64,000 bases of DNA from Streptomyces sp. MMG1121 (GTDB lineage: Bacteria; Actinomycetota; Actinomycetes; Streptomycetales; Streptomycetaceae), in contig NZ_LGDV01000063.1 in NCBI RefSeq assembly GCF_001280015.1, positions 62,001-126,000 of the forward strand, given 5' to 3'. The notes under the pieces were generated by a model. That model made no database searches. It was not told where the DNA came from and saw only the letters and a program-made list of their open reading frames with translations. Position numbers and translations under genes: made by a program. Of the stretch, positions 35,137-44,000 are shown in pieces. Position 1 is the stretch's first letter, and each line of letters starts with the position of its first letter.

Positions 35137-35742
35137 ATGACCGACCCCGTGACGCTGGACGGCGAGGGCTCCATCGGCGAGTTCGACGAGAAGCGCGCCG
35201 AGAACGCCGTACGGGAACTGCTGATCGCGGTCGGTGAGGACCCGGACCGCGAGGGCCTGCGCGAGACGCCGACACGGGTGGCGCGGGCGTACAAGGAGAT
35301 CTTCGCGGGTCTGTGGCAGCAGCCGCAGGACGTCCTGACGACGACGTTCGACCTCGGGCACGACGAGATGGTGCTCGTGAAGGACATCGAGGTGTACAGC
35401 ACCTGTGAGCACCATCTGGTGCCGTTCCGGGGCGTCGCCCATGTCGGCTACATCCCGGCCGTCACCGGCAAGATCACCGGCCTGTCCAAGCTGGCCCGCC
35501 TGGTGGACGTCTACGCCCGCCGGCCGCAGGTGCAGGAACGGCTCACCACGCAGATCGCGGACTCCCTGATGGAGATCCTGGAGCCGCGTGGCGTCATCGT
35601 GGTCGTCGAGTGCGAGCACATGTGCATGTCCATGCGGGGCATCCGCAAGCCGGGCGCGAAGACCATAACGTCCGCCGTGCGCGGTCAGCTGCGGGACGCG
35701 GCGACGCGCAACGAGGCCATGAGCCTGATCATGGCGCGCTGA
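35137..35742 (+). CDS. folE: GTP cyclohydrolase I
   Basis: 201 aa. [15 protein letters not shown] carries the zinc Cys and His ligands, followed by [23 protein letters not shown] and [22 protein letters not shown] precedes the ATG. First committed step of folate synthesis (GTP to dihydroneopterin triphosphate). First gene of the folate group that continues on the opposite strand with folK, folB and folP. Confidence 0.98.
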   Translation: MTDPVTLDGEGSIGEFDEKRAENAVRELLIAVGEDPDREGLRETPTRVARAYKEIFAGLWQQPQDVLTTTFDLGHDEMVLVKDIEVYSTCEHHLVPFRGVAHVGYIPAVTGKITGLSKLARLVDVYARRPQVQERLTTQIADSLMEILEPRGVIVVVECEHMCMSMRGIRKPGAKTITSAVRGQLRDAATRNEAMSLIMAR

Positions 35743-35776
35743 GCCCGGCTCACCGGGGGTTTCGGGAGACCGGCGA

Positions 35777-36265
35777 TCACGCCGCCGGTTCCGCCCCCGG
35801 GTGGTTCTGGTCGTCGTCCTCCGGGAGCTTGCACACGCGCTCCAGGAACAGGGCCGCCGCTATCACCGCGATGCCCGCGAGGACCGAGAAGCCGGCGTAG
35901 ATGGCCTGGTCGCGGCGGGCGGGGATGTCCAGGATCTCCAGCAGGAAGACGCCCGTGCCGCCGTACATACCGGCGACGAGAGCGGCGACCAGGGCGCTGG
36001 CCTGGCCGAAGACGACCGCGCGGGCGGCCATCAGCGGGTCGACGCCCTTGGCTCCGGGGCGGCGCTCGCGCTGGGCCTTCAGCCGGGCGCGCAGCGAGAG
36101 CGCCGTCGAGAGCAGGACCACGGCGATCAGGGCGAGCACGATGGGTGCGGCCAGAGGGACGCTGGGCAGGGTCCCGATCGAGTTCCAGAGGCGGGCGCCC
36201 GCCCAGGACAGGACTCCGGCCACGACGAACACGCCGACCAGCAACCTGATGCGCAGCTCTCTCAC
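35777..36265 (-). CDS. DUF3180 membrane protein
   Basis: 162 aa, GTG start. Four hydrophobic segments (LLVGVFVVAGVLSW, PIVLALIAVVLLST, ASALVAALVAGMYGG and GIAVIAAALFLERV). DUF3180 proteins are nearly always next to folK in actinobacteria, as here 58 bp downstream of it; role unknown. A transport or organisational function for pterins is conceivable, without evidence. Confidence 0.85.
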   Translation of the reverse strand: MRELRIRLLVGVFVVAGVLSWAGARLWNSIGTLPSVPLAAPIVLALIAVVLLSTALSLRARLKAQRERRPGAKGVDPLMAARAVVFGQASALVAALVAGMYGGTGVFLLEILDIPARRDQAIYAGFSVLAGIAVIAAALFLERVCKLPEDDDQNHPGAEPAA

Positions 36266-36323
36266 GGTGCCCCTTCAGCTCCCCCGGACCGGTCCCGGAC
36301 TGTGGTCGTCTTGACCTTAACGA

Positions 36324-36935
36324 CTACTCGGGCAGTCGGAGTTCCAGGTCCACGCGGGGTGCCACGCCCTCACGGGTGATCTTCGACAGCAGCTCGGCCA
36401 CCGTGCCGCGGCCGGGCAGCAGGGCTTCCGGGTCCACGTCGTACCAGGGCGCGAGCACGAAGGCGCGCTCGTGGGCGCGCGGGTGGGGCAGGGTGAGCCG
36501 CGGGTCGTCGGAGGTGACGTCGGCGTAGGCGACGATGTCGACGTCCAGCGTGCGCGGACCCCAGTGCTCGTCGCGGACCCGCTTGAAGGCCTCCTCGACG
36601 GCGTGCGCCCGCTCCAGCAGGGAGTCGGGGGGCAGGGTGGTCTTCAGGACCACGACCGCGTTGAAGTACGACGGCTGGCTGCCGGGCTCGACGCCCCACG
36701 GCTCGGTCTCGTACACCGGGGAGACCGCTTTGACGCGCACTCCCGGGGTGTCCTCCAGCGCGTCGACGGCGCCCTGGAGGGTCTCCAGGCGGTTGCCGAG
36801 ATTGGCGCCGATGGAGATGACGGCCCATTTCGGGTTCTGCAGGGTCGTGTCGGCGGCGTCCACCTGCTCGACGACCGAGGCGGGCACCGGCTGGACGGTC
36901 GGGTCGCTGTGACCCTGAAGGAAAGGTCGGGTCAT
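36324..36935 (-). CDS. folK: 2-amino-4-hydroxy-6-hydroxymethyldihydropteridine pyrophosphokinase
   Basis: 203 aa from ATG 36935, which overlaps the folB stop (ATGA). SIGANLGNR, SPVYETEPWG, YFNAVVVL, HWGPRTLDVDIVAY and LPHPRAHERAFVLAPW are the HPPK motifs. About 40 residues precede the domain, longer than in E. coli. Transfers pyrophosphate from ATP to the pterin before condensation by FolP. Confidence 0.97.
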   Translation of the reverse strand: MTRPFLQGHSDPTVQPVPASVVEQVDAADTTLQNPKWAVISIGANLGNRLETLQGAVDALEDTPGVRVKAVSPVYETEPWGVEPGSQPSYFNAVVVLKTTLPPDSLLERAHAVEEAFKRVRDEHWGPRTLDVDIVAYADVTSDDPRLTLPHPRAHERAFVLAPWYDVDPEALLPGRGTVAELLSKITREGVAPRVDLELRLPE

Positions 36936-37291
36936 ACTCGGCTCCGGGTGATGGTGACGGTCACGTCGTCGAAGGGAACGGTGATCGGCGCGTCCGGCTT
37001 GTGGACAAGGACCTCGACCTCCTGGACCCCTTCGTGCTTCAGGCAGGTCTGCGCGATCCGCTCGGCGAGCGTCTCGATGAGGTTCACCGGCTCGCCCTCG
37101 ACCACGGCCACGACCTCCTCGGCGACGATGCCGTAGTGCACGGTCTTCGTCAGGTCGTCGTCCGCCGCGGCCGGCCGGGTGTCCAGCCCGAGGACGAGGT
37201 CGACGATGAAGGTCTGGCCTTCCTCGCGCTCCTTGGGGAACACACCGTGATGCCCGCGGGCCTTGAGGCCGCGCAGCGCGACACGATCCAC
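36932..37291 (-). CDS. folB: Dihydroneopterin aldolase
   Basis: 119 aa from GTG 37291 with GGAG eight bases upstream. RVALRGLKARGHHGVFPKEREEGQ and LIETLAERIAQTCL are FolB signatures; the Lys and Glu of the active site are present (HKPDAPI near the end). Cleaves dihydroneopterin to the hydroxymethyl pterin used by FolK, with which it overlaps by four bases. The 249-bp gap upstream to 37540 holds no ORF that I can support. Confidence 0.96.
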   Translation of the reverse strand: MDRVALRGLKARGHHGVFPKEREEGQTFIVDLVLGLDTRPAAADDDLTKTVHYGIVAEEVVAVVEGEPVNLIETLAERIAQTCLKHEGVQEVEVLVHKPDAPITVPFDDVTVTITRSRV

Positions 37292-37540
37292 GCGAATCAC
37301 TCCTGCAATCGTCGGGAAGGACCGGTCCGTACCGCGTGCGGGCGGCACACCGGCCTCTGACGAATCTACCTGCGGGCACTGACACAACCGGGCTGCGGGG
37401 CCGCGGGGCCGCACAGGGACCACGAGGGTTCATCTCGCGTTTCCCCTGGGAAACCAGGCCGCGCCATGGGCTGGTAGCGGCTCATACCCGGGGGTAGGTG
37501 ATTCCAACCACTTCTTCGTCCCTGGGGAACCGCCGTCCGC

Positions 37541-38077
37541 TCAGCCGAGGGGACCGTCGTCCGGATTGACGCCGTTTGTGCCGGGCTCCTCGTCCTCCTC
37601 GTCGTCGGTCTCCGCCATCACCGGGGAGGCGTGGTGCGACCACAGCTTCCAGCCGGAGGGCGTGCGCCGGAACACATTCGTGGCGACGACGAGCTGGCCG
37701 ACCAGCGGTCCCAGCTCCGCGCCGTCCGCCGGGGCGGGGCCGCCGCTGAGAATGTTCTCGGTGCAGTTCACGAGCGCGGTGTCGCCGGTGACGGAGACGT
37801 GCACGTCGGTGAGGAAGAACTGGATGTAGTCGGTGTTGGCCATGATCAGGGCGTACGACCTGAGAACCTCGCCGCGGCCGGTCAGCACCGGCCAGCCGGG
37901 GTGCACACAGGAGATCACCCCGGAGTCCGCCGGATCGTGGTACTCCTCGTCCACGCCCAGGTCGGCGGGGGTGAGCCAGAGCAAGGACAGCTCCTCGAAG
38001 TCGCCGCGCTCCATGGCCTCGTAGAAGGCGGTGTTGGCGGCCTCCACGTGCTCGACGTCGGTGTGGGGGGCGCTCAC
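37541..38077 (-). CDS. NTF2/SnoaL-like protein in folate cluster
   Basis: 178 aa. Starts MSAPHTDVEHVEAANTAFYE, contains NTAFYEAMERGDFEELSLLW and GWKLWSHHASPV, the cone-shaped NTF2-like fold. Several family members are isomerases or scaffold proteins. Start overlaps folP stop by four bases, so it is made together with dihydropteroate synthase; the pairing is conserved in Streptomyces. Specific role unknown. Acidic C-terminal tail. Confidence 0.85.
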   Translation of the reverse strand: MSAPHTDVEHVEAANTAFYEAMERGDFEELSLLWLTPADLGVDEEYHDPADSGVISCVHPGWPVLTGRGEVLRSYALIMANTDYIQFFLTDVHVSVTGDTALVNCTENILSGGPAPADGAELGPLVGQLVVATNVFRRTPSGWKLWSHHASPVMAETDDEEDEEPGTNGVNPDDGPLG

Positions 38078-39123
38078 CGGTCTCCTTCCGCCCCGTGCTC
38101 GCCGTCAGTGCCGAGCGCATGTCCGGTGCCAAGCGCCCCGCGCTCACCTTCGGCGCCGGGCGCGTATCCCGCGTCATGCGCCGCGCGCCCACACTCAGCG
38201 CCAGGCGTGTGCCCTGTCTCACGCGCCCGGCGCTCACCTTCCGCGCCCGGCGCCGACCCCGTCGTACGCGCCCCCTCCACAGCCCGTGCGACCCGTACCG
38301 CGTCCGCGGTGGCGCGTACCTCGTGTACGCGCACCGCCCATGCGCCGGAGTGCGCCGCGAGTGCGGAGACGGCGGCCGTGGCGGCGTCGCGCTCCCTGGC
38401 CGGCGGGGGCGCCCCCGCCGGACCGGCCAGCACCCGGCCGAGGAACCGCTTGCGAGAGGCGGCCACGAGCAGGGGGTGACCCAGGGCGCGCAGCCGGTCG
38501 AGGTGCGCGAGCAGGACGAGGTCGTGCTCGGCCTCCTTGGAGAAGCCGAGGCCGGGGTCGACGACGATGCGGTCGGGGGCGATGCCGCCCGCCAGAACGG
38601 CCTCCACGCGTGCGTGGAGTTCGTCCACGACTTCGGTGACGACGTCCTCGTAGACGCCCTTGACGTTGCTGCCATCGAGGAAGCCGCGCCAGTGCATCAC
38701 GACGAACGGGGCGCCCGCGGCGGCGACCACCGGGATCATCGCGGGATCGGCGAGGCCGCCGCTGACGTCGTTGACCAGGGCGGCACCGGCCGCGAGGGAC
38801 TGTTCGGCGACGGAGGCGCGCATGGTGTCGACGGAGACGACGACGCCTTCGGAGGCGAGGCCGCGGACGACCGGGATGACGCGCCGCAGTTCCTCGGCCT
38901 CGTCCACGCGCGTGGCGCCGGGGCGGGTGGACTCGCCGCCGACGTCGACCAGGTCCGCGCCTTCGGCGACGAGGGCGAGGCCGTGTTTGACGGCGACTGT
39001 CGTGTCGAACCAGCGGCCGCCGTCCGAGAAGGAGTCGGGGGTCACATTGACGACGCCCATGACCGCGCACCGGTCCCATGCCGGAAGGCCCGCCACCAGG
39101 CCGCGTCCGCTGAGGTTGTTCAT
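38074..39123 (-). CDS. folP: Dihydropteroate synthase with a repeat tail
   Basis: 349 aa from ATG 39123 (TACGCT six bases upstream, likely leaderless). MGVVNVTPDSFSDGG, DVGGESTRPGA, DVSGG, DPGLGFSKEAEHD and ASRKRFLG are the complete DHPS set. Joins the pterin to p-aminobenzoate and is the sulfonamide target. The catalytic part ends near residue 285. The last 62 residues are four 15-residue repeats that are not part of the known enzyme. Confidence 0.96.
   Translation of the reverse strand: MNNLSGRGLVAGLPAWDRCAVMGVVNVTPDSFSDGGRWFDTTVAVKHGLALVAEGADLVDVGGESTRPGATRVDEAEELRRVIPVVRGLASEGVVVSVDTMRASVAEQSLAAGAALVNDVSGGLADPAMIPVVAAAGAPFVVMHWRGFLDGSNVKGVYEDVVTEVVDELHARVEAVLAGGIAPDRIVVDPGLGFSKEAEHDLVLLAHLDRLRALGHPLLVAASRKRFLGRVLAGPAGAPPPARERDAATAAVSALAAHSGAWAVRVHEVRATADAVRVARAVEGARTTGSAPGAEGERRARETGHTPGAECGRAAHDAGYAPGAEGERGALGTGHALGTDGEHGAEGDR
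38083..38262 (-). repeat. Four 45-bp tandem repeats encoding the FolP tail
   Basis: Units read TGSAPGAEGERRARE, TGHTPGAECGRAAHD, AGYAPGAEGERGALG and TGHALGTDGEHGAEG, then DR and the stop. The reading frame is kept in all copies. The repeats run directly up to the overlap with the NTF2-like gene. Confidence 0.9.
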
Positions 39124-39236
39124 ACGTTCAGCGTAGGCCCAGGAGCAGGCCGTGAACGCGCGGTGGCCCGGGCAGAAGCACCCGTGGGGCTTCTGCCCGG
39201 GCCGGTCCTCGGTCACGCCGCTCGGTCCCGTGTCGA

Positions 39237-41132
39237 TCAGGCCGCGCGGACGTCCCGCTCCACCCCGTGCGCGCAGGGGCGCTCGGCAGCGGCTTTGCGC
39301 CGGCGCAGGAAGCGCGGGAGCGGCAGGGCGAGGTTGACGAAGCCCTCCGCCTGCATGGCCGCGAAGCCGATGCGGGGCAGGTCGGCGGAGTTCCGGTAGA
39401 CCACGAAGCGGGGCTCCCAGCGCGGCTGGAACTTGGCGTTGAACTTGTACAGCGACTCGATCTGGAACCAGCGCGAGAGGAACACGAGCAGCCCGCGCCA
39501 GGCGCGCAGCACCGGACCGGCGCCGATCTTCTCCCCGCGCGCGAGGGCGGAGCGGAACATCGCGAAGTTCAGCGAGACCCGGGTGATACCGAGCTTCGGA
39601 GCGGCCTGGAGGGCGGCGACGATCAGCAGCTCGTTCATGCCAGGGTCCGCGCTGCGGTCACGCCGCATCAGGTCCAGCGAGACGCCGTCCTCGCCCCAGG
39701 GCACGAAGTGCAGGACCGCCTTCAGGTCGCCGTACTCGCCGGACACGTCGTCCGCCTTGTGGGCGGTGGCGATCAGGCAGTCGCCGTCGGCCGGGTCGCC
39801 GACACGGCCGAGCGCCATGGAGAAGCCGCGCTCGGTGTCCGTGCCGCGCCAGTCGTCGGCGGCCAGCCGGATGCGTTCCAGTTCGCCGTCGCTGAGGTCA
39901 CGGATGCGCCGTACCCGCGTTTCGTAGCCGGCTCGCTCGATGCGCTTGACCATTTGTCGCACGTTGCGCATCGCGCGTCCGGCGAGCGAGAAATCCGCGA
40001 CGTCCACCACCGCCTCGTCACCCAGCTCCAGGGCGTCCAGGCCGGTCTCGCGGGTCCACACCTCGCCGCCCGTCTCCGAGCAGCCCATGACGGCCGGGGT
40101 CCACGAGTGGGCCTTCGCCTCGTCCATGAAGCGCTCGATCGCGCCGGGCCAGGCCTCGACGTCGCCGATGGGATCGCCACTGGCGAGCATCACACCGGAG
40201 ACGACGCGGTAGGTGACCGCCGCCTTGCCACTGGGGGAGAAGACGACCGCCTTGTCCCGGCGCAGCGCGAAGTGGCCGAGCGAGTCACGGCGTCCGTGCT
40301 TCACCAGCAGGGCGCGCAGCTGGGCCTCGTCCTCCTCGGTGAGGCGCGCGGCCGGGTGTTCGGGACGGAAGGCCAGGTAGGCCGTGGTGGCCGCGGTGAT
40401 CCAGCCGAGCGCGCCGAGGGAGAAGGCGACGGTCCAGGAGGTGTTGCCCTGGTAGTCGACCGGGCCCTCGAAGCCGAACAGGCCGTAGACGACGTGCGTC
40501 AGCCGGTCGGCCAGGCTCGGGTCGCCGATCGTCCGGTGCGGGTGAACGCTGACGATGACGAGACCGAGAATGAGGGAACCCGCGCTCATGAGCACGAAGT
40601 TGGCGAGCGCGCGCCACCTGCTGCGTGGGTCCGGCAGCGCCGCGAACTCGTTCCTGTGTCGCAGCAGCGGTACGAGCAGCGCGAGTACGATCAGCACGCC
40701 GACGATCGAGTGACGGTACGCGAACTGCGCCACGGCACCCGCCGGCAGCAGCGCGACCGCCGCCCGCCACGCCCGGCGCTTGCGCCGTTTGAGCCCGTGC
40801 GCGAGCAGCAGCAGGAGCACACCGGCGCTCAGCGACAGCGCCGCGGCGAAGGGCCCGAACGAGCCCGGCAGCACCTCGGCGATCGCGTGCATACGGCTGT
40901 GGCGGAAGCGCGGGAACACACCCGCGGCAATGTCCAGGACGCCCACGAGCGCGGCCGCCCTGCTGACCAGGGTGGGAACGGCCTCGGGACGCGGGCCGCG
41001 CAGTATGCGCCGCGCCCGGCCGGATCGGCTCGGAACCTCGCCCGACATTTCCCCATCTATCCTGACAGACATCGCATCCCGTAGTTCTGCGAGAGACCTT
41101 GAACCCGGGCCCGATCGGGCATCCGGCGACAT
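39237..41132 (-). CDS. MprF/LysX-type phosphatidylglycerol lysyltransferase (DUF2156), no LysRS domain
   Basis: 631 aa from ATG 41132 (GAGGG upstream); ATG 41072 is also plausible. Five or six membrane helices in the first 300 residues, then DUF2156 with DSLGHFALRRDKAVVFSPSGKAAVTYRV, ASGDPIGDVEAW, FSMALGR and NELLIVAALQAAP, ending SLNFAMFRSAL. Transfers an amino acid from its tRNA to membrane lipid. The lysyl-tRNA synthetase domain found in mycobacterial LysX is absent. Modifies surface charge and peptide resistance; the amino acid is not certain. Confidence 0.86.
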   Translation of the reverse strand: MSPDARSGPGSRSLAELRDAMSVRIDGEMSGEVPSRSGRARRILRGPRPEAVPTLVSRAAALVGVLDIAAGVFPRFRHSRMHAIAEVLPGSFGPFAAALSLSAGVLLLLLAHGLKRRKRRAWRAAVALLPAGAVAQFAYRHSIVGVLIVLALLVPLLRHRNEFAALPDPRSRWRALANFVLMSAGSLILGLVIVSVHPHRTIGDPSLADRLTHVVYGLFGFEGPVDYQGNTSWTVAFSLGALGWITAATTAYLAFRPEHPAARLTEEDEAQLRALLVKHGRRDSLGHFALRRDKAVVFSPSGKAAVTYRVVSGVMLASGDPIGDVEAWPGAIERFMDEAKAHSWTPAVMGCSETGGEVWTRETGLDALELGDEAVVDVADFSLAGRAMRNVRQMVKRIERAGYETRVRRIRDLSDGELERIRLAADDWRGTDTERGFSMALGRVGDPADGDCLIATAHKADDVSGEYGDLKAVLHFVPWGEDGVSLDLMRRDRSADPGMNELLIVAALQAAPKLGITRVSLNFAMFRSALARGEKIGAGPVLRAWRGLLVFLSRWFQIESLYKFNAKFQPRWEPRFVVYRNSADLPRIGFAAMQAEGFVNLALPLPRFLRRRKAAAERPCAHGVERDVRAA

Positions 41133-41274
41133 TGCGCCCTCTAGGACGGTGTCTGGGGGAGAGAGGTTCACTCCTCACCGGAAAGTCGGGTCAAAGGGCA
41201 AGGAAAGCCCCGGGCAAGCCTTCGCAATGAGGCGTGGCAAGTGCCGGGCGGAAAGTGCAGGCAGGAAGCAGCCC

Positions 41275-42399
41275 ATGGGTCTCACGAGCAACAAAGTGCT
41301 GATGCTGGCGATCGTGTTCGCCATCGTGCTGTTCATCGGTACGGTGTGGCTGTGGCCGCGCCTGGCACGGCAGAGCTGGCGGTCCGTCAGCGGACGGATC
41401 GGTCTTCTGCTGGCCACCCAGCTGGCGATCTTCGCCTCGGTGGGTCTCGCCGCCAACCAGGCCTTCGGGTTCTACGCCAGCTGGGCCGACCTGTTCGGCA
41501 GGGAGACCGGCCAGGGTCTGGTCGTCGACCACATAGCGGGCGGCGGTAACAGTCCGATCCAGGTGGTCTCCACATCCCGGGTCGTCGGTGTGAGCAGCGG
41601 GCTGCCGCAGGTGGCCGGGCAGGTCCAGAAGGTCGACATCATCGGCCGTACGACGCACCTCGCCACTCCGGCGTTCGTGTACCTGCCGCCCGAGTACTTC
41701 CAGCCGCAGAATCGTGCCCGCAAGTTCCCGGTGTCCGTGGTCCTCACGGGCTACCCCGGCACGGCACAGGCGCTGGTGGACAAGCTGAACTACCCGAGTA
41801 CGGCGCAGCGGCTGGCCAAGAGCGGCAAGATGCAGCCGATGATCCTGGTGATGCTGCGGCCGACCGTGGCGCCGCCGCGGGACACCGAATGCGTGGACGT
41901 TCCCGGCGGTCCGCAGGCCGAGACCTTCTTCGCCAAGGATCTGCGCAACGCGGTGATGGCTCACTACCGGGTGGACAAGACGCCCGCCAGCTGGGGCATC
42001 GCCGGCGACTCGACCGGCGGCTACTGCGCGCTGAAGATCGCCATGCACCACCCCGGGTCGTACGCGGCCGCCGCAGGCCTGTCGCCGTACTACAAGGCGC
42101 CGATCGACCCCACCACCGGGGATCTCTTCCACGGCAACAAGAACCTGCAGAATCGCGCCGACCTGTTCTGGTCGCTCAAGAACCTGCCCGCGCCCGAGAC
42201 GTCGCTGCTCGTCACCAGCAGCAAGGTCGGCGAGCACAACTACAAGGACACGCTCAAGTTCATCAAGAGCGTGCAGGACACGAACGTGACCAGGGTTTCG
42301 TCGATCATCCTTCCGAGCGGCGGGCACAACTTCAACACCTGGAAGCGGGAGATCCCGGGGATGCTCCAGTGGCTCAGCGCACGGCTGGTCGCGCACTGA
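41275..42399 (+). CDS. Membrane-anchored alpha/beta-hydrolase (antigen 85/esterase-D-like)
   Basis: 374 aa. Two N-terminal hydrophobic helices (MLAIVFAIVLFIGTVWLW and IGLLLATQLAIFASVGL), then an esterase fold with VLTGYPGTAQ (oxyanion region), nucleophile GDSTGGYCALKIA and a C-terminal SGGHNFNTWKREIP holding the catalytic His. Resembles mycolyltransferase-like esterases that act outside the cell; no mycolic acid exists in Streptomyces, so the substrate is unknown. AGGAAG before the ATG. Divergent from the lysyltransferase gene. Confidence 0.88.
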   Translation: MGLTSNKVLMLAIVFAIVLFIGTVWLWPRLARQSWRSVSGRIGLLLATQLAIFASVGLAANQAFGFYASWADLFGRETGQGLVVDHIAGGGNSPIQVVSTSRVVGVSSGLPQVAGQVQKVDIIGRTTHLATPAFVYLPPEYFQPQNRARKFPVSVVLTGYPGTAQALVDKLNYPSTAQRLAKSGKMQPMILVMLRPTVAPPRDTECVDVPGGPQAETFFAKDLRNAVMAHYRVDKTPASWGIAGDSTGGYCALKIAMHHPGSYAAAAGLSPYYKAPIDPTTGDLFHGNKNLQNRADLFWSLKNLPAPETSLLVTSSKVGEHNYKDTLKFIKSVQDTNVTRVSSIILPSGGHNFNTWKREIPGMLQWLSARLVAH

Positions 42400-42494
42400 A
42401 CCCTGTGCCCTGACGCCTTGTGAAGCCCATCGTGTGGCCGTGTTTTTACGGGGCGGGGGTCCGCGATTCGCCTACGCGCGGTAAGTTTCTGGCC

Positions 42495-43946
42495 ATGCCA
42501 CGTGGACGCCACCGCCATTCCCCGCCTCTGCACCGGCTGTTGCCTCCGTCTGCGATCGCCGGCGTGTCCGTCGTCTGCGCGCTGGGTCCCTGGATGTTCT
42601 CCGAGGCCACGGTGTTGCGCGCGCTGGCCGCGGCCGCCGCGGCGACGGCTGTCGCCGGCGCGGTCGTGATGCGCCGCTGGGACGCGCAGGCGGGCAAGCA
42701 GGTCGCCGAGCTCACACGCGCGCGTGTGAGCGACGAATGGCGCAACGAGGAACGGGTCGCCGAACTGGAGACCGATCTCGAGGAATCCCGCGAGCTGCGC
42801 GCGAAGCTGGAGCAGCGGCTGCGAGCCAAGCGCGCCGAGCTGGCCGGCCTGCGCAACGAGCACGCGTCCCTGCTGCGCCGGTACGCCACGGCGGAGACCG
42901 AGCGCGCGAGCGCCCTGGAGGGCCGCCGGCTGCTGGAGATCGAGGCGGCCGTGCCCTCGTCCGCACCCGCGCTGCCGCCCGCGCGCAGCGCCGAGCCGGA
43001 GCCGGCAGCGGTCGAGGCGAGGGAAGCGGACGCGGCCGACGCAGCGGCGCCTGCGGCCACGGAAGCGGACGCCGGAGACGAGTCGCAGAGGCACGCGGTG
43101 TTCTCGCCCGAGGGAGCCCGGCTGTACCTGCGCGCCCTGACGGCCCTCGCCCGGTTCGAGGGGAAGGCTCCGGAAGCGGAAGCTCCGGTCGAGCCTGAAT
43201 CCGAGCCCGAGCCCGAGCCCGAATCCGAGCGCGAGTCTCCGTCCGGGCTCGGGTCCGAGCCCACGACTGTGGCGCCCGGCGTCGAGGTGGCCCCTGAGGT
43301 TCCGGTCTTGGAGGGCGAGGCCGGCGCGGACGACTCCGATGCGGATGCCGTCGTCGCGTACGAGGCCGATGCTGCTCCTGCGGCCGTCGCGGACGAGGTC
43401 GATTCCGTCGCCAAAGGAGAATCCGCCGGAGAAGACGCCGGAGACGGGGCCGTGGAGGCCGCCGCGGAAGGCGTGACGGACGGCGCTGGTGCCGCTCCGA
43501 GCGAGACCGACGTGCCGGCCGCACCGGAGGACGAGGCGCGGGGGCGGACCGCGGTGGCCGACGGACACGCGCGTGTGGCCGCCTCCCCGGCCGCACCGGC
43601 GGAGCCCGCCAAGCCGGTCGGGCAGCCTCCCGCCGGGCACTTCACGGTGCCGACGGCGGTGGCCGTCGTACCCGCCGCCCCCGCGCGGCGCCCGATGGTC
43701 CAGGGCGGTTTCGACTTCTTCGGTACCCAGAAGCCCGCGCCCGAGGCCGCGCTGGACTCCGTGCAGAACGAGGATCTCGCCGACGTCGTCGGCCAGGAGG
43801 CCCTCGCCGTGCACAAGGCCGAGGCGGAGGCCGATTTCAAGCCCGCCGACGCGCAGTCGCACGGCGTCGGCCAGATCATCGACCTGACCGCGCACGACGA
43901 GACCGAGCAGATCGACATCCAGGGGCTGCGCAGCGCGGCTTCCTGA
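42495..43946 (+). CDS. Membrane-anchored coiled-coil protein with Glu/Ala-rich tail
   Basis: 483 aa; ATG 42495 follows TAAGTT by seven bases (leaderless type). Two hydrophobic helices near residues 20-60, then a coiled coil (EERVAELETDLEESRELRAKLEQRL and on to about 130), then about 250 residues rich in E, A, P and D, and a conserved-looking end GFDFFGTQKPAPEAALDS and IIDLTAHDETEQIDIQGLR. Not recognised as an enzyme. A structural or scaffold role at the membrane is plausible. Much of the middle is low complexity. Confidence 0.7.
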   Translation: MPRGRHRHSPPLHRLLPPSAIAGVSVVCALGPWMFSEATVLRALAAAAAATAVAGAVVMRRWDAQAGKQVAELTRARVSDEWRNEERVAELETDLEESRELRAKLEQRLRAKRAELAGLRNEHASLLRRYATAETERASALEGRRLLEIEAAVPSSAPALPPARSAEPEPAAVEAREADAADAAAPAATEADAGDESQRHAVFSPEGARLYLRALTALARFEGKAPEAEAPVEPESEPEPEPESERESPSGLGSEPTTVAPGVEVAPEVPVLEGEAGADDSDADAVVAYEADAAPAAVADEVDSVAKGESAGEDAGDGAVEAAAEGVTDGAGAAPSETDVPAAPEDEARGRTAVADGHARVAASPAAPAEPAKPVGQPPAGHFTVPTAVAVVPAAPARRPMVQGGFDFFGTQKPAPEAALDSVQNEDLADVVGQEALAVHKAEAEADFKPADAQSHGVGQIIDLTAHDETEQIDIQGLRSAAS

Positions 43947-44000
43947 GACCGCGCGTACGTACGCGGCGCCGGGCCCGGCTTCCCCGAGGGGAGCCGGGCC

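Noticed and set aside
36324..37433. Long open frame running through folB into folK
   Set aside because: Only the part after ATG 36935 has FolK character; the upstream part is a shadow of folB in another frame.
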